A stretch of 64,000 bases of DNA from Pseudoduganella albidiflava (GCF_004322755.1 NZ_CP036401.1:1240001-1304000), one strand, 5' to 3'. Counted from the stretch's first letter, positions 46,123 to 55,678 are shown. Numbers and translations: made by a program. Notes: generated by a model not told the origin, from the letters alone.

Positions 46123-49100
46123 ATGAACCACATCATTTCCCGTGCGCCCTTGCGGCGCAAGCTGCTGGCCGCCACCATCGCCGCCTGCTGCGCCACCTGG
46201 CTGTCCGCTGTCCATCACGCGCAGGCCAATCCCACGCTGCCGCAGGTGGTGGCCGGCCAGGCCGCGTTCAGCCAGGACGGCAAGGTGTTCTCGATCACCA
46301 ACGCGCCGAACACGATCATCCACTGGCAGAGCTTTTCGGTGGGCAGCGACGAAATCACCCGCTTCATCCAGCAAAGCGCCGACAGCCGGGTACTGAACCG
46401 TATCACCGGGGGCGACCCCAGCACCATCCTCGGCTCGCTGCAGTCGAATGGCAAGGTCTACCTGGTCAACCCGAACGGCGTGCTGTTCGGCGCCGATGCG
46501 CGGGTCGACGTCAACGGCCTGGTGGCATCGGCGCTGAACCTGTCGAACGGGGACTTCCTGGCCGGCAAGCACATCTTCGAGGGCGCCGGGGGCAGTGTCG
46601 TCAACCAGGGCACCATCACCACGCCGCAGGGCGGGCAGGTGCTGCTGGTCGCGCCGAACGTGCACAACACCGGCATCATCAGCGCGCCGAACGGCGACGT
46701 GCTGCTGGCCGCCGGCCGCAGCGTGCAGCTGGTGGACTCGAACGACCCGGCGGTGCACGTGGTGGTGTCGGCGCCGGAAGACCAGGCGCTGAACCTGGGC
46801 GGTATCGTTGCCGCGGGCGGCCGCGTGGGCATCTACGGCGCCTTGCTGAGCCAGCGCGGCACCGTCAACGCGGACAGCGCGGCGGTCGGCGCCAACGGCC
46901 GGATCGTGCTGAAGGCCAGCCGCACGGCGCTGCTCGAAGCGGGCAGCGTGACCAGTGCCCGGAGCCCCGGCGGGGGCGACGTCCAGGTGCTGGGCGGGCA
47001 GGTGACGCTCACCGGCGAGGCGCGCATCGACGCCGGCGCCGGCGTGCTGCTGAAGGCCGCCGCCGGCGGGCAGGTCGCCATGGATGCGGGCACCCTGGTG
47101 CATGCCGGCGGCGATGCAGGCGCCATGCCGCAGGTATCGTTCGTGGCCGATCACGTGCGCCTGGGTGGCAAGGTGGACACGGGCGGCAACGGCTTTGTGT
47201 CCTTCACCACGGCCAGCGCCGGCCGGCCCATCGCGCTGGGCCGCGGCGACGCATCGAGCCTGGTGCTGGCGCAGGCCGGCCTGGCCAATGTGGACGCGTG
47301 GGAAATCAACGTCGGCAACAGCGCCCACACGGGCGGCATCGCGGTCGCCGATGCCATCGCGCTGGAAAACACCGCGCTGTTCCTCGAATCGCGCGGCGAC
47401 ATCTCGGTGGCCTCGGCCATGCGCACCGGCGGCACCCTGTACCTCGCCAACACCACCTCGGCCGGCCGCATTGTGCTGGGGGCGGGCGCCGCGCTCGCCG
47501 GCCAGCGCGTCATCCTGCGCTCGGACGACGTGGCGATCGACCCGGGCGCCGGCATCGGCGCCGGCGACGTGGCCATCGATACCTATTCCGACACGGCCGC
47601 GATCACGCTGGGCGCGGGCGCCGCCTACCTGGACAGCGCCGAACTGAACACCGTGCAGGCGGGCAGGCTGGCGGTCGGCACGCGCGACGGCTACCGCGGC
47701 AAACTCACGGTCACCGGCGCGCTCGACCTGTCCGGCACGCCGATCGCCGGCGGCATGCTGGCGCTGCAGGGCGCCAGCGTGGCGATCGACGGCGCGCTGC
47801 GCGTGAAGGACGGCGTCACGCTGGTGGCCACCGGAGGGGCTGTCGCCCAATCGGCGCCGATCCAGGCCGCCACGCTGGCGGTTTCGGGCACCGCCGTGGC
47901 GCTGGACCATGCCGCCAACCACGTCGGCCAGCTGGCCGTGGCATCGGCGGGCAGTGTCGGCTTCCGCAACGACGGCGACCTGGCCATCGCGCGGCTGGCC
48001 GGCATCGACGGCATCCATGGCACCGATATCGCCCTCGCGGTGACCGGCTCGCTGGCGTCGGCCGGCGGCACGATCGCCGGCGAAACGCTCGCGGTCACGG
48101 CCGGCGGCAGCGTCGGCGCGGCCGGGGCACCGCTGCTGACGGCGGTCGGCCTGCTGGACATCGCCGGCACCGCCACCGAGGGCAGCATGCCGATCGTCAT
48201 CACCAACAACCGCCCCGGCTACGCGAATGCGCTGACCGTGCACCGCCTGAAACTCGACCTGGGCAACGGCGGCGCGATCACGCTGCGCAACTATGGCGCA
48301 ACGACGATCGGCGCGGCAGGGCTGGTGCAGTCCGGCAGCGGCGCCATCGCGATCACCGCGCACAGCCCGCTCACGGTGGATGGTACCGTGGTGTCGCGCA
48401 GCGGCGACATCGCGCTGGAAGCTGCCCGCAGCGGTTCCCCGGACGACCGGCTGACCGTGGGCGACACCGCCAGCGTGACTTCCGACACGGGCGGGATCCG
48501 GCTGACGGCCGGCGACCGGATCACGGTGTCGCCTGGCGCCACCCTGGCCACGCGCGGGACGCTCACGCTGCAGGAAAACACGAATATCCCGTCGCCACCA
48601 CCACCACCGCCACCGCCGGAACCACCGCTACCACCGCCGCCTCCACCGGTGCCGACACCGGAGCCGCCGCCCCCGCCGGTGCCGGCACCGGAGCCTCCTC
48701 CTCCTCCTCCGCCGCCAGCGCCGACGCCGGAGCCGCCCCCGCCGCCACCAGCGCCGGCACCGGAGCCTCCGCCACCACCGCCGGTCCCGGCACCGGAACC
48801 TCCGCCGCCCCCGGCACCGGTACCGGAACCCCCGCCAACGCCAGCACCGGTGCCGGTACCGGAACCTCCGCCGCCGCCAGCACCGGCACCGTCGCCGGAG
48901 CCGCCACCGCCACCGTCGCCGGTGTCGGTGGATCAATGCCGGCTGGCGCCGCAGCTGCCGGCTTGCCAGGCCATCGCGCCGCCGACGGCGGCCGAACCGG
49001 TCAAGCCCGTGCAGGTGGCGTTGAACGAGTTCATCGCGACCGTCCCCCGCGACGTGAAGAAAAGCGACGCGCGTTCCGTTCCTGCCGCGCCAGGCAGCGG

Positions 49101-49206
49101 CGACGCGGCGCCGGCCGAGGATGTAGAAGACACCGGCGGAGGCAATGCCACCGCGCAACAAGGATCCAGAAATGACAAACCCGTGGTCAAGAACTATTGC
49201 AACTGA
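46123..49206 (+). CDS. Two-partner secretion exoprotein TpsA (filamentous-haemagglutinin N-terminal domain)
   Basis: A 1027-residue secreted beta-helix protein. It has a long signal peptide (about 1-36) and the TPS recognition domain (about 37-290) with the NPNGVLFGADARV motif and VFSITNAPNTIIHWQSFSVG. Glycine-rich beta-helix repeats run to about 820, followed by a Pro/Glu-rich stalk (about 824-932, mainly PEPPPPP units). The C-terminus carries a Cys pair nine residues apart (Cys939, Cys948) and a final Cys1026. The Cys pair recalls HMW1-type TpsA proteins that stay anchored at the surface. It is short for a haemagglutinin, so it is likely an adhesin or matrix protein. Confidence 0.9.
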   Translation: MNHIISRAPLRRKLLAATIAACCATWLSAVHHAQANPTLPQVVAGQAAFSQDGKVFSITNAPNTIIHWQSFSVGSDEITRFIQQSADSRVLNRITGGDPSTILGSLQSNGKVYLVNPNGVLFGADARVDVNGLVASALNLSNGDFLAGKHIFEGAGGSVVNQGTITTPQGGQVLLVAPNVHNTGIISAPNGDVLLAAGRSVQLVDSNDPAVHVVVSAPEDQALNLGGIVAAGGRVGIYGALLSQRGTVNADSAAVGANGRIVLKASRTALLEAGSVTSARSPGGGDVQVLGGQVTLTGEARIDAGAGVLLKAAAGGQVAMDAGTLVHAGGDAGAMPQVSFVADHVRLGGKVDTGGNGFVSFTTASAGRPIALGRGDASSLVLAQAGLANVDAWEINVGNSAHTGGIAVADAIALENTALFLESRGDISVASAMRTGGTLYLANTTSAGRIVLGAGAALAGQRVILRSDDVAIDPGAGIGAGDVAIDTYSDTAAITLGAGAAYLDSAELNTVQAGRLAVGTRDGYRGKLTVTGALDLSGTPIAGGMLALQGASVAIDGALRVKDGVTLVATGGAVAQSAPIQAATLAVSGTAVALDHAANHVGQLAVASAGSVGFRNDGDLAIARLAGIDGIHGTDIALAVTGSLASAGGTIAGETLAVTAGGSVGAAGAPLLTAVGLLDIAGTATEGSMPIVITNNRPGYANALTVHRLKLDLGNGGAITLRNYGATTIGAAGLVQSGSGAIAITAHSPLTVDGTVVSRSGDIALEAARSGSPDDRLTVGDTASVTSDTGGIRLTAGDRITVSPGATLATRGTLTLQENTNIPSPPPPPPPPEPPLPPPPPPVPTPEPPPPPVPAPEPPPPPPPPAPTPEPPPPPPAPAPEPPPPPPVPAPEPPPPPAPVPEPPPTPAPVPVPEPPPPPAPAPSPEPPPPPSPVSVDQCRLAPQLPACQAIAPPTAAEPVKPVQVALNEFIATVPRDVKKSDARSVPAAPGSGDAAPAEDVEDTGGGNATAQQGSRNDKPVVKNYCN

Positions 49207-49984
49207 CACGGCCATCGGCCGCCGGCCCGCGCCGGCGCCGTGGTGCCTGTCGCCCTGGCATGTCCTGTGGCTGTGCCTGCTGCTGGGCTGCGCGCAGCTG
49301 GCGTGGGCGGCGCCGGTGGCCGGCATCGTGGTGCGCCTGTCCGGCCCGCTGCTGGCGAAAAAGGCCAACGGCGCCGTGAAGATCCTCGCGCTGAAATCCG
49401 AGGTCGAGAACGGCGACACGCTGGTGACGGAAAAGAACACCTACGCGATGGTGAAATTCATCGACAACAGTGAAATCACGCTGCGCCCCGGCTCCACGAT
49501 GACGATCGAGAACTTCAGCTTCGCCGCCGACCGCCCGGAAGGCGACGCGGCGACGTTCAACCTCGTCAAGGGCGGGCTGCGCTCGGTCACCGGCCTGCTG
49601 GGCAAGCGCAGCAAGGAAAAGTTCGAGATGAAGACGCCGGCTGCCACGATCGGCATCCGCGGCACCACGTTCATCGCCGAGTTCGTTGCACCACCGGATG
49701 GCGCCGCGCCCGCGTTACCGTCCGGCGCCCAACCCGCGCGTCCACCGGGCCTGTACGTGCAGGTACTGGACGGCATGATCTTCGTCGCCAACGGTGCCGG
49801 CGGCGCCGCTTTCAACGCCGGCCAGTTCGGCTACGTGCCGGGCATTACCCGGCCGCCGCAGCTGCTGCCGGCCAATCCCGGCATCCAGTTCACGCCGCCG
49901 GTCAAGTTCAACAGTCCGATCGGTCCAGGCGACAGCGGACCCGGCAGCGCGGCGCCGAACAGTGTCGACTGCGAGGTGCGCTGA
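49172..49984 (+). CDS. FecR-domain protein, third gene of the TPS cluster
   Basis: A 270-residue protein with a signal-anchor or signal peptide (about 28-50, ending AQLAWAAP) and a FecR-like beta domain. Diagnostic parts are VVRLSGPLLAKKANGAVKIL, NSEITLRPGSTMTIENFSF and TPAATIGIRGTTFIAEF. A Pro-rich C-terminus follows. The start at 49172 has AAGGA 8 bases upstream; an ATG at 49145 is also open. It overlaps the end of tpsA by 35 bases, so it is coupled. This is not a classical anti-sigma FecR (no sigma-factor gene is near). Such periplasmic FecR domains often sit by CHASE2 or surface-protein genes. Confidence 0.85.
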   Translation: MTNPWSRTIATDTAIGRRPAPAPWCLSPWHVLWLCLLLGCAQLAWAAPVAGIVVRLSGPLLAKKANGAVKILALKSEVENGDTLVTEKNTYAMVKFIDNSEITLRPGSTMTIENFSFAADRPEGDAATFNLVKGGLRSVTGLLGKRSKEKFEMKTPAATIGIRGTTFIAEFVAPPDGAAPALPSGAQPARPPGLYVQVLDGMIFVANGAGGAAFNAGQFGYVPGITRPPQLLPANPGIQFTPPVKFNSPIGPGDSGPGSAAPNSVDCEVR

Positions 49985-50035
49985 GCCGGCCGTTGCGCTG
50001 AGCCTGTCCTTGCGCTGAGCCTGTCGAACGGCTGC
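49985..50035. repeat. Short TGCGCTGAGCCTGTC repeats after the FecR gene
   Basis: GCGCTGAGCCTGTC occurs twice, with a partial GCTGAGCCGG upstream. The AGCCTGTC element matches the core of the 22729-22847 minisatellite. It lies just before the copA promoter. Confidence 0.55.
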
Positions 50036-50047
50036 AGCAGAAATGCC

Positions 50048-50078
50048 TTGACCTTCCCATCATGGGATACTTGATGAT
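50048..50078 (+). promoter_or_regulatory. CueR-type promoter of copA
   Basis: TTGACC (50048-50053), a 19-base spacer, GATGAT (50073-50078). The left half of the dyad, ACCTTCCC, is canonical for CueR. The right half, GGGATAC, is degenerate. The 19-base spacing is characteristic of MerR-family activated promoters. Confidence 0.72.
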
Positions 50079-50107
50079 GGCGACATCATGGCAGCAGGAG
50101 TATCCCG

Positions 50108-52363
50108 ATGAGCAATCAGCTTTCCCACGACGTCCGCATTGGCGGCATGAGTTGCGCGGCCTGCGTGGGCCGCGTCGAAAAGGCCCTGGCCGCCGTGCCG
50201 GGCGTACGCAGCGCCAGCGTCAACCTGGCCACCGAAACCGCCCGTGTCGAGACCGACGCGCCGCTGCCGTTCGACACGCTGCGCGCGGCCGTCGAGCACG
50301 CGGGCTATGAAGCGGGGCCGGTCGCCGCGGCGGCCGCTCCCGCCGAGCAGGCGCCGGATCGCGGCAATTTCGCGCTGCGCTGGCTGCGCGGCGCCAACGA
50401 GGGCTTGCCGGTGCTGCTGGCGGCCCTGTTATCGCTGCCGCTGGCCGCGCCGATGCTGCTTGCCCCGCTGGGCGTCGACGCGATGGCGCCGCCCTGGCTG
50501 CAATGGCTGCTGGCCACGCCGGTGCAATTCCTGTTCGGCGCGCGCTTCTACCGGGCCGGGTGGAAGGCGGTGCGGGCAGGGGCCGGCAACATGGACCTGC
50601 TGGTGGCGCTGGGCACCAGCGCGGCCTATGGGCTGTCGGTCTACCTGATGCTGGCCGGCCATGCCGCCCACCTGTACTTCGAAGCGTCTTCCGTCGTCAT
50701 CACGCTGGTCTTGCTGGGCAAGTGGCTGGAAGCGCGCGCCAAGCGCCAGGCCACGTCGGCGATCCGCGCCCTGCGCACGCTGCGGCCCGAATCGGCCCGC
50801 GTGCGCCGCGACGGCATCGACAGCGACGTGCCGGTCGATACCGTGCGCCCCGGCGACCTCGTGGTGGTGCGGCCCGGCGAGCGGATCGCCATCGATGGCG
50901 AGGTGGTGGAAGGCACCAGCGACGTCGACGAAGCGCTGGTCACCGGCGAAAGCCTGCCGGTAGCGCGCCGGCCGGGCGACCGCGTGACGGGCGGCGCGAT
51001 CAATGGCGCCGGCCTGCTGCTGGTGCGCACTACGGCCACCGGTGCCGAGACCACGCTCGAGCGCATCATCCGCCTGGTCGAGGATGCCCAGGCGGCCAAG
51101 GCGCCGGTACAGCACCTGGTGGACCGCGTCAGCGCCGTGTTCGTGCCGGTCGTGCTGGCGATCGCCGCGCTGACGCTGGCCGGCTGGTGGCTGGCGTCCG
51201 GCGACCTGGAAACGGCGACGATCAACGCGGTGGCGGTGCTGGTGATCGCCTGCCCGTGCGCGCTGGGGCTGGCGACGCCTGCGGCGATCATGGCCGGCAC
51301 CGGCGTGGCGGCCCGCCACGGCATCCTGATCAAGGATGCCCAGGCGCTGGAAACCGCGCACGGCATCACCACCGTGGTCTTAGACAAGACCGGCACGCTG
51401 ACGCAAGGCCGTCCCGTGCTTGCCGCGTTGCGCGCGCACGGCATCGCGGAACCGGAATTGCTGGCGCTGGCCGCCGCGCTGCAGCGTGGCAGCGAGCATT
51501 CGCTGGCCCGCGCCGTGATCGATGTGGCCCTGGAGCGCGCGCCGGATCTGCCGGCGGTCCCGGCGGCGCAGGCGGTGACGGCGTTGCCCGGCCGCGGCCT
51601 GGCGGCGGCGGTGGGCGGGCGCGACCTCGTGCTGGGCAGTACCCGGCTGATGGAGGAACGCCATGTCGACCTGGCGCCGCTGCTGGCCGACGCGCATGCG
51701 CTGGAACGCTCCGGCCATACCGTGTCCTGGCTGGCCGACGCGGGCGGGCGGCAGTTGCTGGGCCTCCTCGCGTTCAACGATCCGCCGAAGGCCACGGCGC
51801 AGGCGGCGGTGGCGCGGCTGCATGCGCAGGGCATCGCCACCTCGATGCTGACCGGAGATAACGCCGGCAGCGCGCAAGCCGTGGCCGCGGCGGTGGGGAT
51901 CGGCGGCGTGGCGGCAAACCTGCTGCCGGCCGACAAGACCGCGCACATCGCGGAACTGAAAGCGCAAGGTGCGCGGGTGGCGATGGTCGGCGACGGCATC
52001 AACGATGCCCCCGCGCTGGCGGCGGCGGACGTGGGCATCGCCATGTCCACCGGCACCGACGTGGCGATGGAGGCGGCCGGCATCACGCTGATGCGGGGCG
52101 ATCCGGCGCTGGTGGCCGATGCGCTCGACATCTCGCGGCGCACCTTCGCCAAGATCCGCCAGAACCTGTTCTGGGCCTTCGTCTACAACCTGGCCGGGAT
52201 TCCCCTGGCGGCGCTGGGCATGCTGAGCCCCGTGATGGCGGGTGCGGCGATGGCGCTGTCGTCGGTCAGCGTGGTCACCAATGCGCTGCTGCTCAAGCGC
52301 TGGAAACCCGGCCGCTGGCAACCCGGCACCCGGCATGGGGCATCGCGGGAGGAAAAGGCATGA
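50108..52363 (+). CDS. copA: Copper-exporting P1B-type ATPase
   Basis: A 751-residue Cu(I) pump of the inner membrane. It has one N-terminal HMA domain ([10 protein letters not shown], Cys16/Cys19), a copper-type CPC in membrane helix 6 ([12 protein letters not shown]), the phosphorylated Asp in DKTGTLTQG, and the ATP-binding [10 protein letters not shown] segment (normally HP). [16 protein letters not shown] follows. The serine in SGHTVS is within a region the family usually reads as the HP locus, but [10 protein letters not shown] supplies an acceptable SEHPL-like motif (HS here). A good AGGAG ribosome binding site precedes the start. The cueR ATG overlaps its stop by four bases. Confidence 0.95.
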   Translation: MSNQLSHDVRIGGMSCAACVGRVEKALAAVPGVRSASVNLATETARVETDAPLPFDTLRAAVEHAGYEAGPVAAAAAPAEQAPDRGNFALRWLRGANEGLPVLLAALLSLPLAAPMLLAPLGVDAMAPPWLQWLLATPVQFLFGARFYRAGWKAVRAGAGNMDLLVALGTSAAYGLSVYLMLAGHAAHLYFEASSVVITLVLLGKWLEARAKRQATSAIRALRTLRPESARVRRDGIDSDVPVDTVRPGDLVVVRPGERIAIDGEVVEGTSDVDEALVTGESLPVARRPGDRVTGGAINGAGLLLVRTTATGAETTLERIIRLVEDAQAAKAPVQHLVDRVSAVFVPVVLAIAALTLAGWWLASGDLETATINAVAVLVIACPCALGLATPAAIMAGTGVAARHGILIKDAQALETAHGITTVVLDKTGTLTQGRPVLAALRAHGIAEPELLALAAALQRGSEHSLARAVIDVALERAPDLPAVPAAQAVTALPGRGLAAAVGGRDLVLGSTRLMEERHVDLAPLLADAHALERSGHTVSWLADAGGRQLLGLLAFNDPPKATAQAAVARLHAQGIATSMLTGDNAGSAQAVAAAVGIGGVAANLLPADKTAHIAELKAQGARVAMVGDGINDAPALAAADVGIAMSTGTDVAMEAAGITLMRGDPALVADALDISRRTFAKIRQNLFWAFVYNLAGIPLAALGMLSPVMAGAAMALSSVSVVTNALLLKRWKPGRWQPGTRHGASREEKA

Positions 52364-52761
52364 ATATCGGGCAGGCAGCCGCCGCCTCGGGCGTCACGGC
52401 GAAGATGATCCGCTACTACGAAAGCATCGGCCTGGTGCCGGCGGCGCAGCGCACGGAGAGCGGCTACCGCGTCTACGGCGACAGGGAAATCCACACGCTG
52501 CGTTTCATCCGCCGCGCGCGCAAGCTGGGTTTTTCCCTGGAACGCATCGCCGGCCTGCTGTCGCTGTGGCAGGATGGCAGCCGCGCCAGCGGCGACGTGA
52601 AACGCATCGCCCTGGACCACGTGGCCGAACTGGAAGAGCGCATCCGCGAACTGACGGAAATGCGCGACACGATCGCCACGCTGGCCGCCTGCTGTCATGG
52701 CGACGAGCGGCCCGATTGCCCGATCCTGCGCGGCATCGCGGCCGGGACCGAAGCGACGTAG
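52360..52761 (+). CDS. cueR: MerR-family copper regulator CueR
   Basis: A 133-residue activator that bends copper-efflux promoters when bound to Cu(I). The N-terminal winged helix ([19 protein letters not shown]) is followed by a dimerisation helix and the metal loop with Cys112 and Cys120 ([13 protein letters not shown]), at the same positions as in E. coli CueR. It overlaps copA. Predicted targets in this window are copA itself (50048-50078) and copZ (53779-53809). Confidence 0.93.
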   Translation: MNIGQAAAASGVTAKMIRYYESIGLVPAAQRTESGYRVYGDREIHTLRFIRRARKLGFSLERIAGLLSLWQDGSRASGDVKRIALDHVAELEERIRELTEMRDTIATLAACCHGDERPDCPILRGIAAGTEAT

Positions 52762-52795
52762 CGTCACGATGGCGCCGTACTCTGCCGCGCCGGGC

Positions 52796-52801
52796 TAGAA
52801 T
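52796..52801 (+). promoter_or_regulatory. -10 box of the GST gene
   Basis: TAGAAT, followed by a short leader with a strong AAGGAGG (52818-52823). Confidence 0.4.
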
Positions 52802-52827
52802 CGCCGCCAACCGACCAAGGAGGCGCT

Positions 52828-53547
52828 GTGGAACCTTATACCCTGTATTACTGGCCCACCATCCAGGGCCGCGGCGAGTTCGTGCGGCTGGCGCTGGAAG
52901 AAGCCGGCATCGACTACCGCGACGTGGCGCGCGGCGCGAAAGGCATGCCGCAGGTGAGCGCGTCGCTGGACTTCCGCTGCGAGCCGCTGGCCGCGTTCGC
53001 GCCGCCCGTGCTGCGCGCCGGCGAACTGCTGATCGGGCAGACCACCAACATCCTGCTGTTCCTCGGCGCCCGCCATGGCCTGGCGCCGCGCACCGAGAAG
53101 GGCCGGCTGTGGTGCAACCAGCTGCAGCTGACGATCGCCGACATCGTGGCCGAGGCGCACGACTCGCACCACCCGATCTCGGTGAACAGCTATTACGAGG
53201 ACCAGAAGAAGGAAGCGCGCGCCCGTTCCAAGGACTTTCGCGCGGAACGGATCCCGAAATTCCTGGGCTATTTCGAGAACGTGCTGGCGGCCAATCCGGC
53301 GCGCGGCAATTTCGCCGTCGGCGCGCGGCTGACCTACGTGGACCTGTCGCTGTTCCAGCTGCTCGAAGGCTTGCGCTACGCATTCCCCAAGACGATGGCG
53401 CAGCTCGAACCGCAGTGGCCGCGGCTGGTGGCGCTGCGCGACGAGGTGGCGGCGCGGCCGAACATCGCCGCGTACCTGAAGTCGAAGCGGCGGATTCCCT
53501 TCAACGAGGACGGGATCTTCCGCCGCTATCCGGAGCTGGAGAAGTAG
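52828..53547 (+). CDS. Glutathione S-transferase family protein
   Basis: A 239-residue protein with an N-terminal thioredoxin-fold domain (YTLYYWPTIQGRGEFVRLALEEAG) and an alpha-helical C-domain. It begins with GTG after AAGGAGG. The catalytic Tyr of alpha/mu/pi-type enzymes may be Tyr7 or Tyr8 here. Segments such as RLTYVDLSLFQLLEGLRYAFP resemble the sigma/pi-like bacterial group. Its position after cueR may be coincidental, although GSTs can buffer copper and thiol stress. Confidence 0.85.
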   Translation: MEPYTLYYWPTIQGRGEFVRLALEEAGIDYRDVARGAKGMPQVSASLDFRCEPLAAFAPPVLRAGELLIGQTTNILLFLGARHGLAPRTEKGRLWCNQLQLTIADIVAEAHDSHHPISVNSYYEDQKKEARARSKDFRAERIPKFLGYFENVLAANPARGNFAVGARLTYVDLSLFQLLEGLRYAFPKTMAQLEPQWPRLVALRDEVAARPNIAAYLKSKRRIPFNEDGIFRRYPELEK

Positions 53548-53550
53548 CGG

Positions 53551-53751
53551 TCAGCGCGCGCTCGTGACCGGGTAGCCCGCGTCCACGATGGCCGCCTTCA
53601 CCGCGTCGAGCGGCGCGCCCGATTGCACCTTCACCCCCTTGGCTGCCAGGTCGACATCGACCTGGGCATTGCCGTCGACGGCCTTGACGGCTTTCGTGAC
53701 CGCGGCGACGCAGTGGCCGCAGCTCATATTTTCAACTTGCAGTTCGTACAT
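53551..53751 (-). CDS. copZ: Copper chaperone CopZ (HMA domain)
   Basis: A 66-residue heavy-metal-associated domain with the Cu(I)-binding MSCGHC motif, a ferredoxin-like fold pattern (VDVDLAAKGVKV), and a C-terminal GYPV. It hands Cu(I) to CopA. It is driven from a near-perfect CueR promoter just upstream and is convergent with the GST gene. It is not in the LytTR transcript unless read-through occurs. Confidence 0.92.
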   Translation of the reverse strand: MYELQVENMSCGHCVAAVTKAVKAVDGNAQVDVDLAAKGVKVQSGAPLDAVKAAIVDAGYPVTSAR

Positions 53752-53778
53752 GATGACTCCTCGATTGACGATGGCGCC

Positions 53779-53809
53779 ACTGTAACCCTTCCCACGGGGG
53801 GAAGGTCAA
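53779..53809 (-). promoter_or_regulatory. CueR-type promoter of copZ
   Basis: On the minus strand, TTGACC (plus 53804-53809), an exact 19-base spacer holding the dyad CCTTCCC-N5-GGGAAGG, and TACAGT (plus 53779-53784). This is a textbook MerR/CueR promoter. Its -35 overlaps the stop codon of the LytTR gene (53806-53808). Confidence 0.9.
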
Positions 53810-54564
53810 GCCTGCAGCGCCGCCTTCAGCGCCGCCACGTAGCTGGCGCTGACGGGCACCACGCCGCCACAGCGGAGCATCAGCTTGTGGCTGCCTTCGC
53901 CGCCGCTGACCAGGCTGGCGATCTGGTCGCGCCGCACGATCGCGCCGCGGTGCACGCGCAGGAAGCACGCCGGGTCGAGCAGGGCTTCGAGGCGGTTGAG
54001 CGTGATCCTGTGCAGCACCGTGCGGGCCGGCAGATGCAGCTCGACATAATTGCCCGCCGCTTCCATCCACAGTATCTCGTCGACGATGACTTGCTCGATG
54101 CGGCCCACCGAGCGTACGCCGATGCGCTCCGGGTACGGCGATGCACCGGCCTCGGCATGGTCGCGCAGTGCGGCGCCATAGGCTTCGCGCTGGCGCTGGC
54201 GCAGCATCGCCGCGGCGCGTTCCACGGCCTGGGCCAGCCGCGCATCGTCCAGCGGTTTCAGCAGGTAGTCCAGCGCATGCACTTCGAACGCGTCGACGGC
54301 ATGCGCGCCATAGGCGGTGACGAACACGATCAGCGGCGGCTCGCGCAGCCGCGACAGCTCGCGCGCCAGCACCAGCCCCGTCTCGCCGGGCATCTGCACG
54401 TCGAGGAAGATCACGTCGACCTCGTGCTGCGCCAGGCTGGCGCGGGCCGCCCCGTTGCCGTCGCATTCGGCCACCAGTTCCCAGCCGGGATGGTCGGCCA
54501 GCGCCAGGCGCAGGTTGGCGCGGCCCGGTTCCTCGTCGTCGACGATCAGGTAGCGGATCGGCAT
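53806..54564 (-). CDS. LytTR-family response regulator
   Basis: A 252-residue regulator with a REC domain (about 1-118: YLIVDDEEPGR with the acidic pair; VDVIFLDVQMPGETG with the phosphoacceptor Asp near 54) and a C-terminal LytTR DNA-binding domain (about 145-250: DEILWMEAAGNYVELHL, FLRVHRGAIVRRDQI). It starts one base after the stop of the upstream sensor kinase, so the two form a coupled two-component system. An AlgR/LytR-like role in envelope or virulence traits is possible. Confidence 0.9.
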   Translation of the reverse strand: MPIRYLIVDDEEPGRANLRLALADHPGWELVAECDGNGAARASLAQHEVDVIFLDVQMPGETGLVLARELSRLREPPLIVFVTAYGAHAVDAFEVHALDYLLKPLDDARLAQAVERAAAMLRQRQREAYGAALRDHAEAGASPYPERIGVRSVGRIEQVIVDEILWMEAAGNYVELHLPARTVLHRITLNRLEALLDPACFLRVHRGAIVRRDQIASLVSGGEGSHKLMLRCGGVVPVSASYVAALKAALQA

Positions 54565-54565
54565 G

Positions 54566-55678
54566 TCATTCCTTCGCCAGCGGCAGCCGCAGCTCGGCCA
54601 CGAAGCGTTCGCCGCGCACGCCGGCATGCAGCGCGGCGCCGGGCGTGATGCGCTGCAGCCGGTCGCGCGTGTTGGCCAGTCCCAGGCCGGCGCCGGGGTT
54701 CGGCGACGCTTGCGCGGGCACGCGGTTGGTGACGGTGACGACCATGGCGTCGCCGTCGCGGGCGAAGGACAGCGTGATGTCGCCCGGGCCATCGTGGCAA
54801 TCGATGTCGTGGCGCAGCGCGTTTTCCACCAGTGGCTGCAATGACAGGGGCGGGCAGTCGACTTCGTCCAGCAGCGCGTCGCCGGCTCCCTCGATGGCCA
54901 CGCGCAGCCGGTCGCCGTAGCGCAGGCGCTGCAGGTCGAGGTAGTCGCGCACGAACTGGAGTTCGGCCGCCAGGGTCGCCGTGTTGTCCGTGCTGGCCGC
55001 CAGCGCATAGCGCAGCAGGGTGCTGAGGCGGCCGATGCCGGCCAGCGCCACGGGCTTGTCGCCGGCGCGGACCAGGGCGCTGATGGCATTGAGGGCGTTG
55101 AACAGGAAGTGCGGTTCCAGCTGCGCGCGCAGCGCCAGCATGCGCTGTTCCTCCAGCTGCAGGCGCAGGTTCAGCATGTCGTTCTGGGCGCGCTGCCAGG
55201 CCAGTTCGCGGTCCTTGGCCTGGCGCCAGTAGTGGATCGCCAGGATGGCGGCGAAGGTGGCGGTGGTGGTGAACCAGCCGACCAGCAGCATCTTCATCAG
55301 CAGGCGGCGCACGTCGGCGAAGCTGGCGATGTCGAGGTAGTCGCGCAGCCAGGCGATGTACAGCCATTGCGCTGGCTGGAACAGCAGCACCAGGCCGATG
55401 AACAGCAGCACCACGTTGCGCGGCCGGGCCACCAGCACGGGCCAGCGGCCCAGCGCGGTGACCAGCACCGCGGACAGCACCATCAGCGGAACCGCGTATT
55501 CGATGAACCAGGTGGCCAGCAGCACCGGGTAGCGGCTGGCCACGCCGGTGCGCAGGTTGTCGCTGTAGGTCTGCAGCGCGCCGAGGGCGCTGATGGCTGT
55601 CCAGACCAGCGCGCTGAGGATTACGGTCCGCGCGGCGGGCCTGGGAAGGTGGAAAGGGGAAGCGCTCTGCATGGTCAT
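54566..55678 (-). CDS. LytS/AlgZ-type sensor histidine kinase
   Basis: A 370-residue kinase with an N-terminal membrane region of about four helices (SALVWTAISALGALQTY; WFIEYAVPLMVLSAVLV; VVLLFIGLVLLFQ; VGWFTTTATFAAILAIHYW), a His_kinase domain with RAQLEPHFLFNALNAISAL (phosphoacceptor His), N-box PLVENALRH and GAGLGLANTRDRLQ. No periplasmic sensor domain is visible, so it probably senses a membrane or small signal. The start is the first of two close ATGs; neither has a ribosome binding site. Confidence 0.88.
   Translation of the reverse strand: MTMQSASPFHLPRPAARTVILSALVWTAISALGALQTYSDNLRTGVASRYPVLLATWFIEYAVPLMVLSAVLVTALGRWPVLVARPRNVVLLFIGLVLLFQPAQWLYIAWLRDYLDIASFADVRRLLMKMLLVGWFTTTATFAAILAIHYWRQAKDRELAWQRAQNDMLNLRLQLEEQRMLALRAQLEPHFLFNALNAISALVRAGDKPVALAGIGRLSTLLRYALAASTDNTATLAAELQFVRDYLDLQRLRYGDRLRVAIEGAGDALLDEVDCPPLSLQPLVENALRHDIDCHDGPGDITLSFARDGDAMVVTVTNRVPAQASPNPGAGLGLANTRDRLQRITPGAALHAGVRGERFVAELRLPLAKE

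Noticed and set aside
44503..48363. A 1286-codon minus-strand open frame opposite tpsB and tpsA
   Set aside because: Low-complexity shadow of the glycine-rich beta-helix gene; no start context, ribosome binding site or recognisable family.
49172..49984. FecI/FecR cell-surface signalling system
   Set aside because: There is no ECF sigma factor nearby and the protein has a signal sequence and lacks the cytoplasmic anti-sigma N-terminus.
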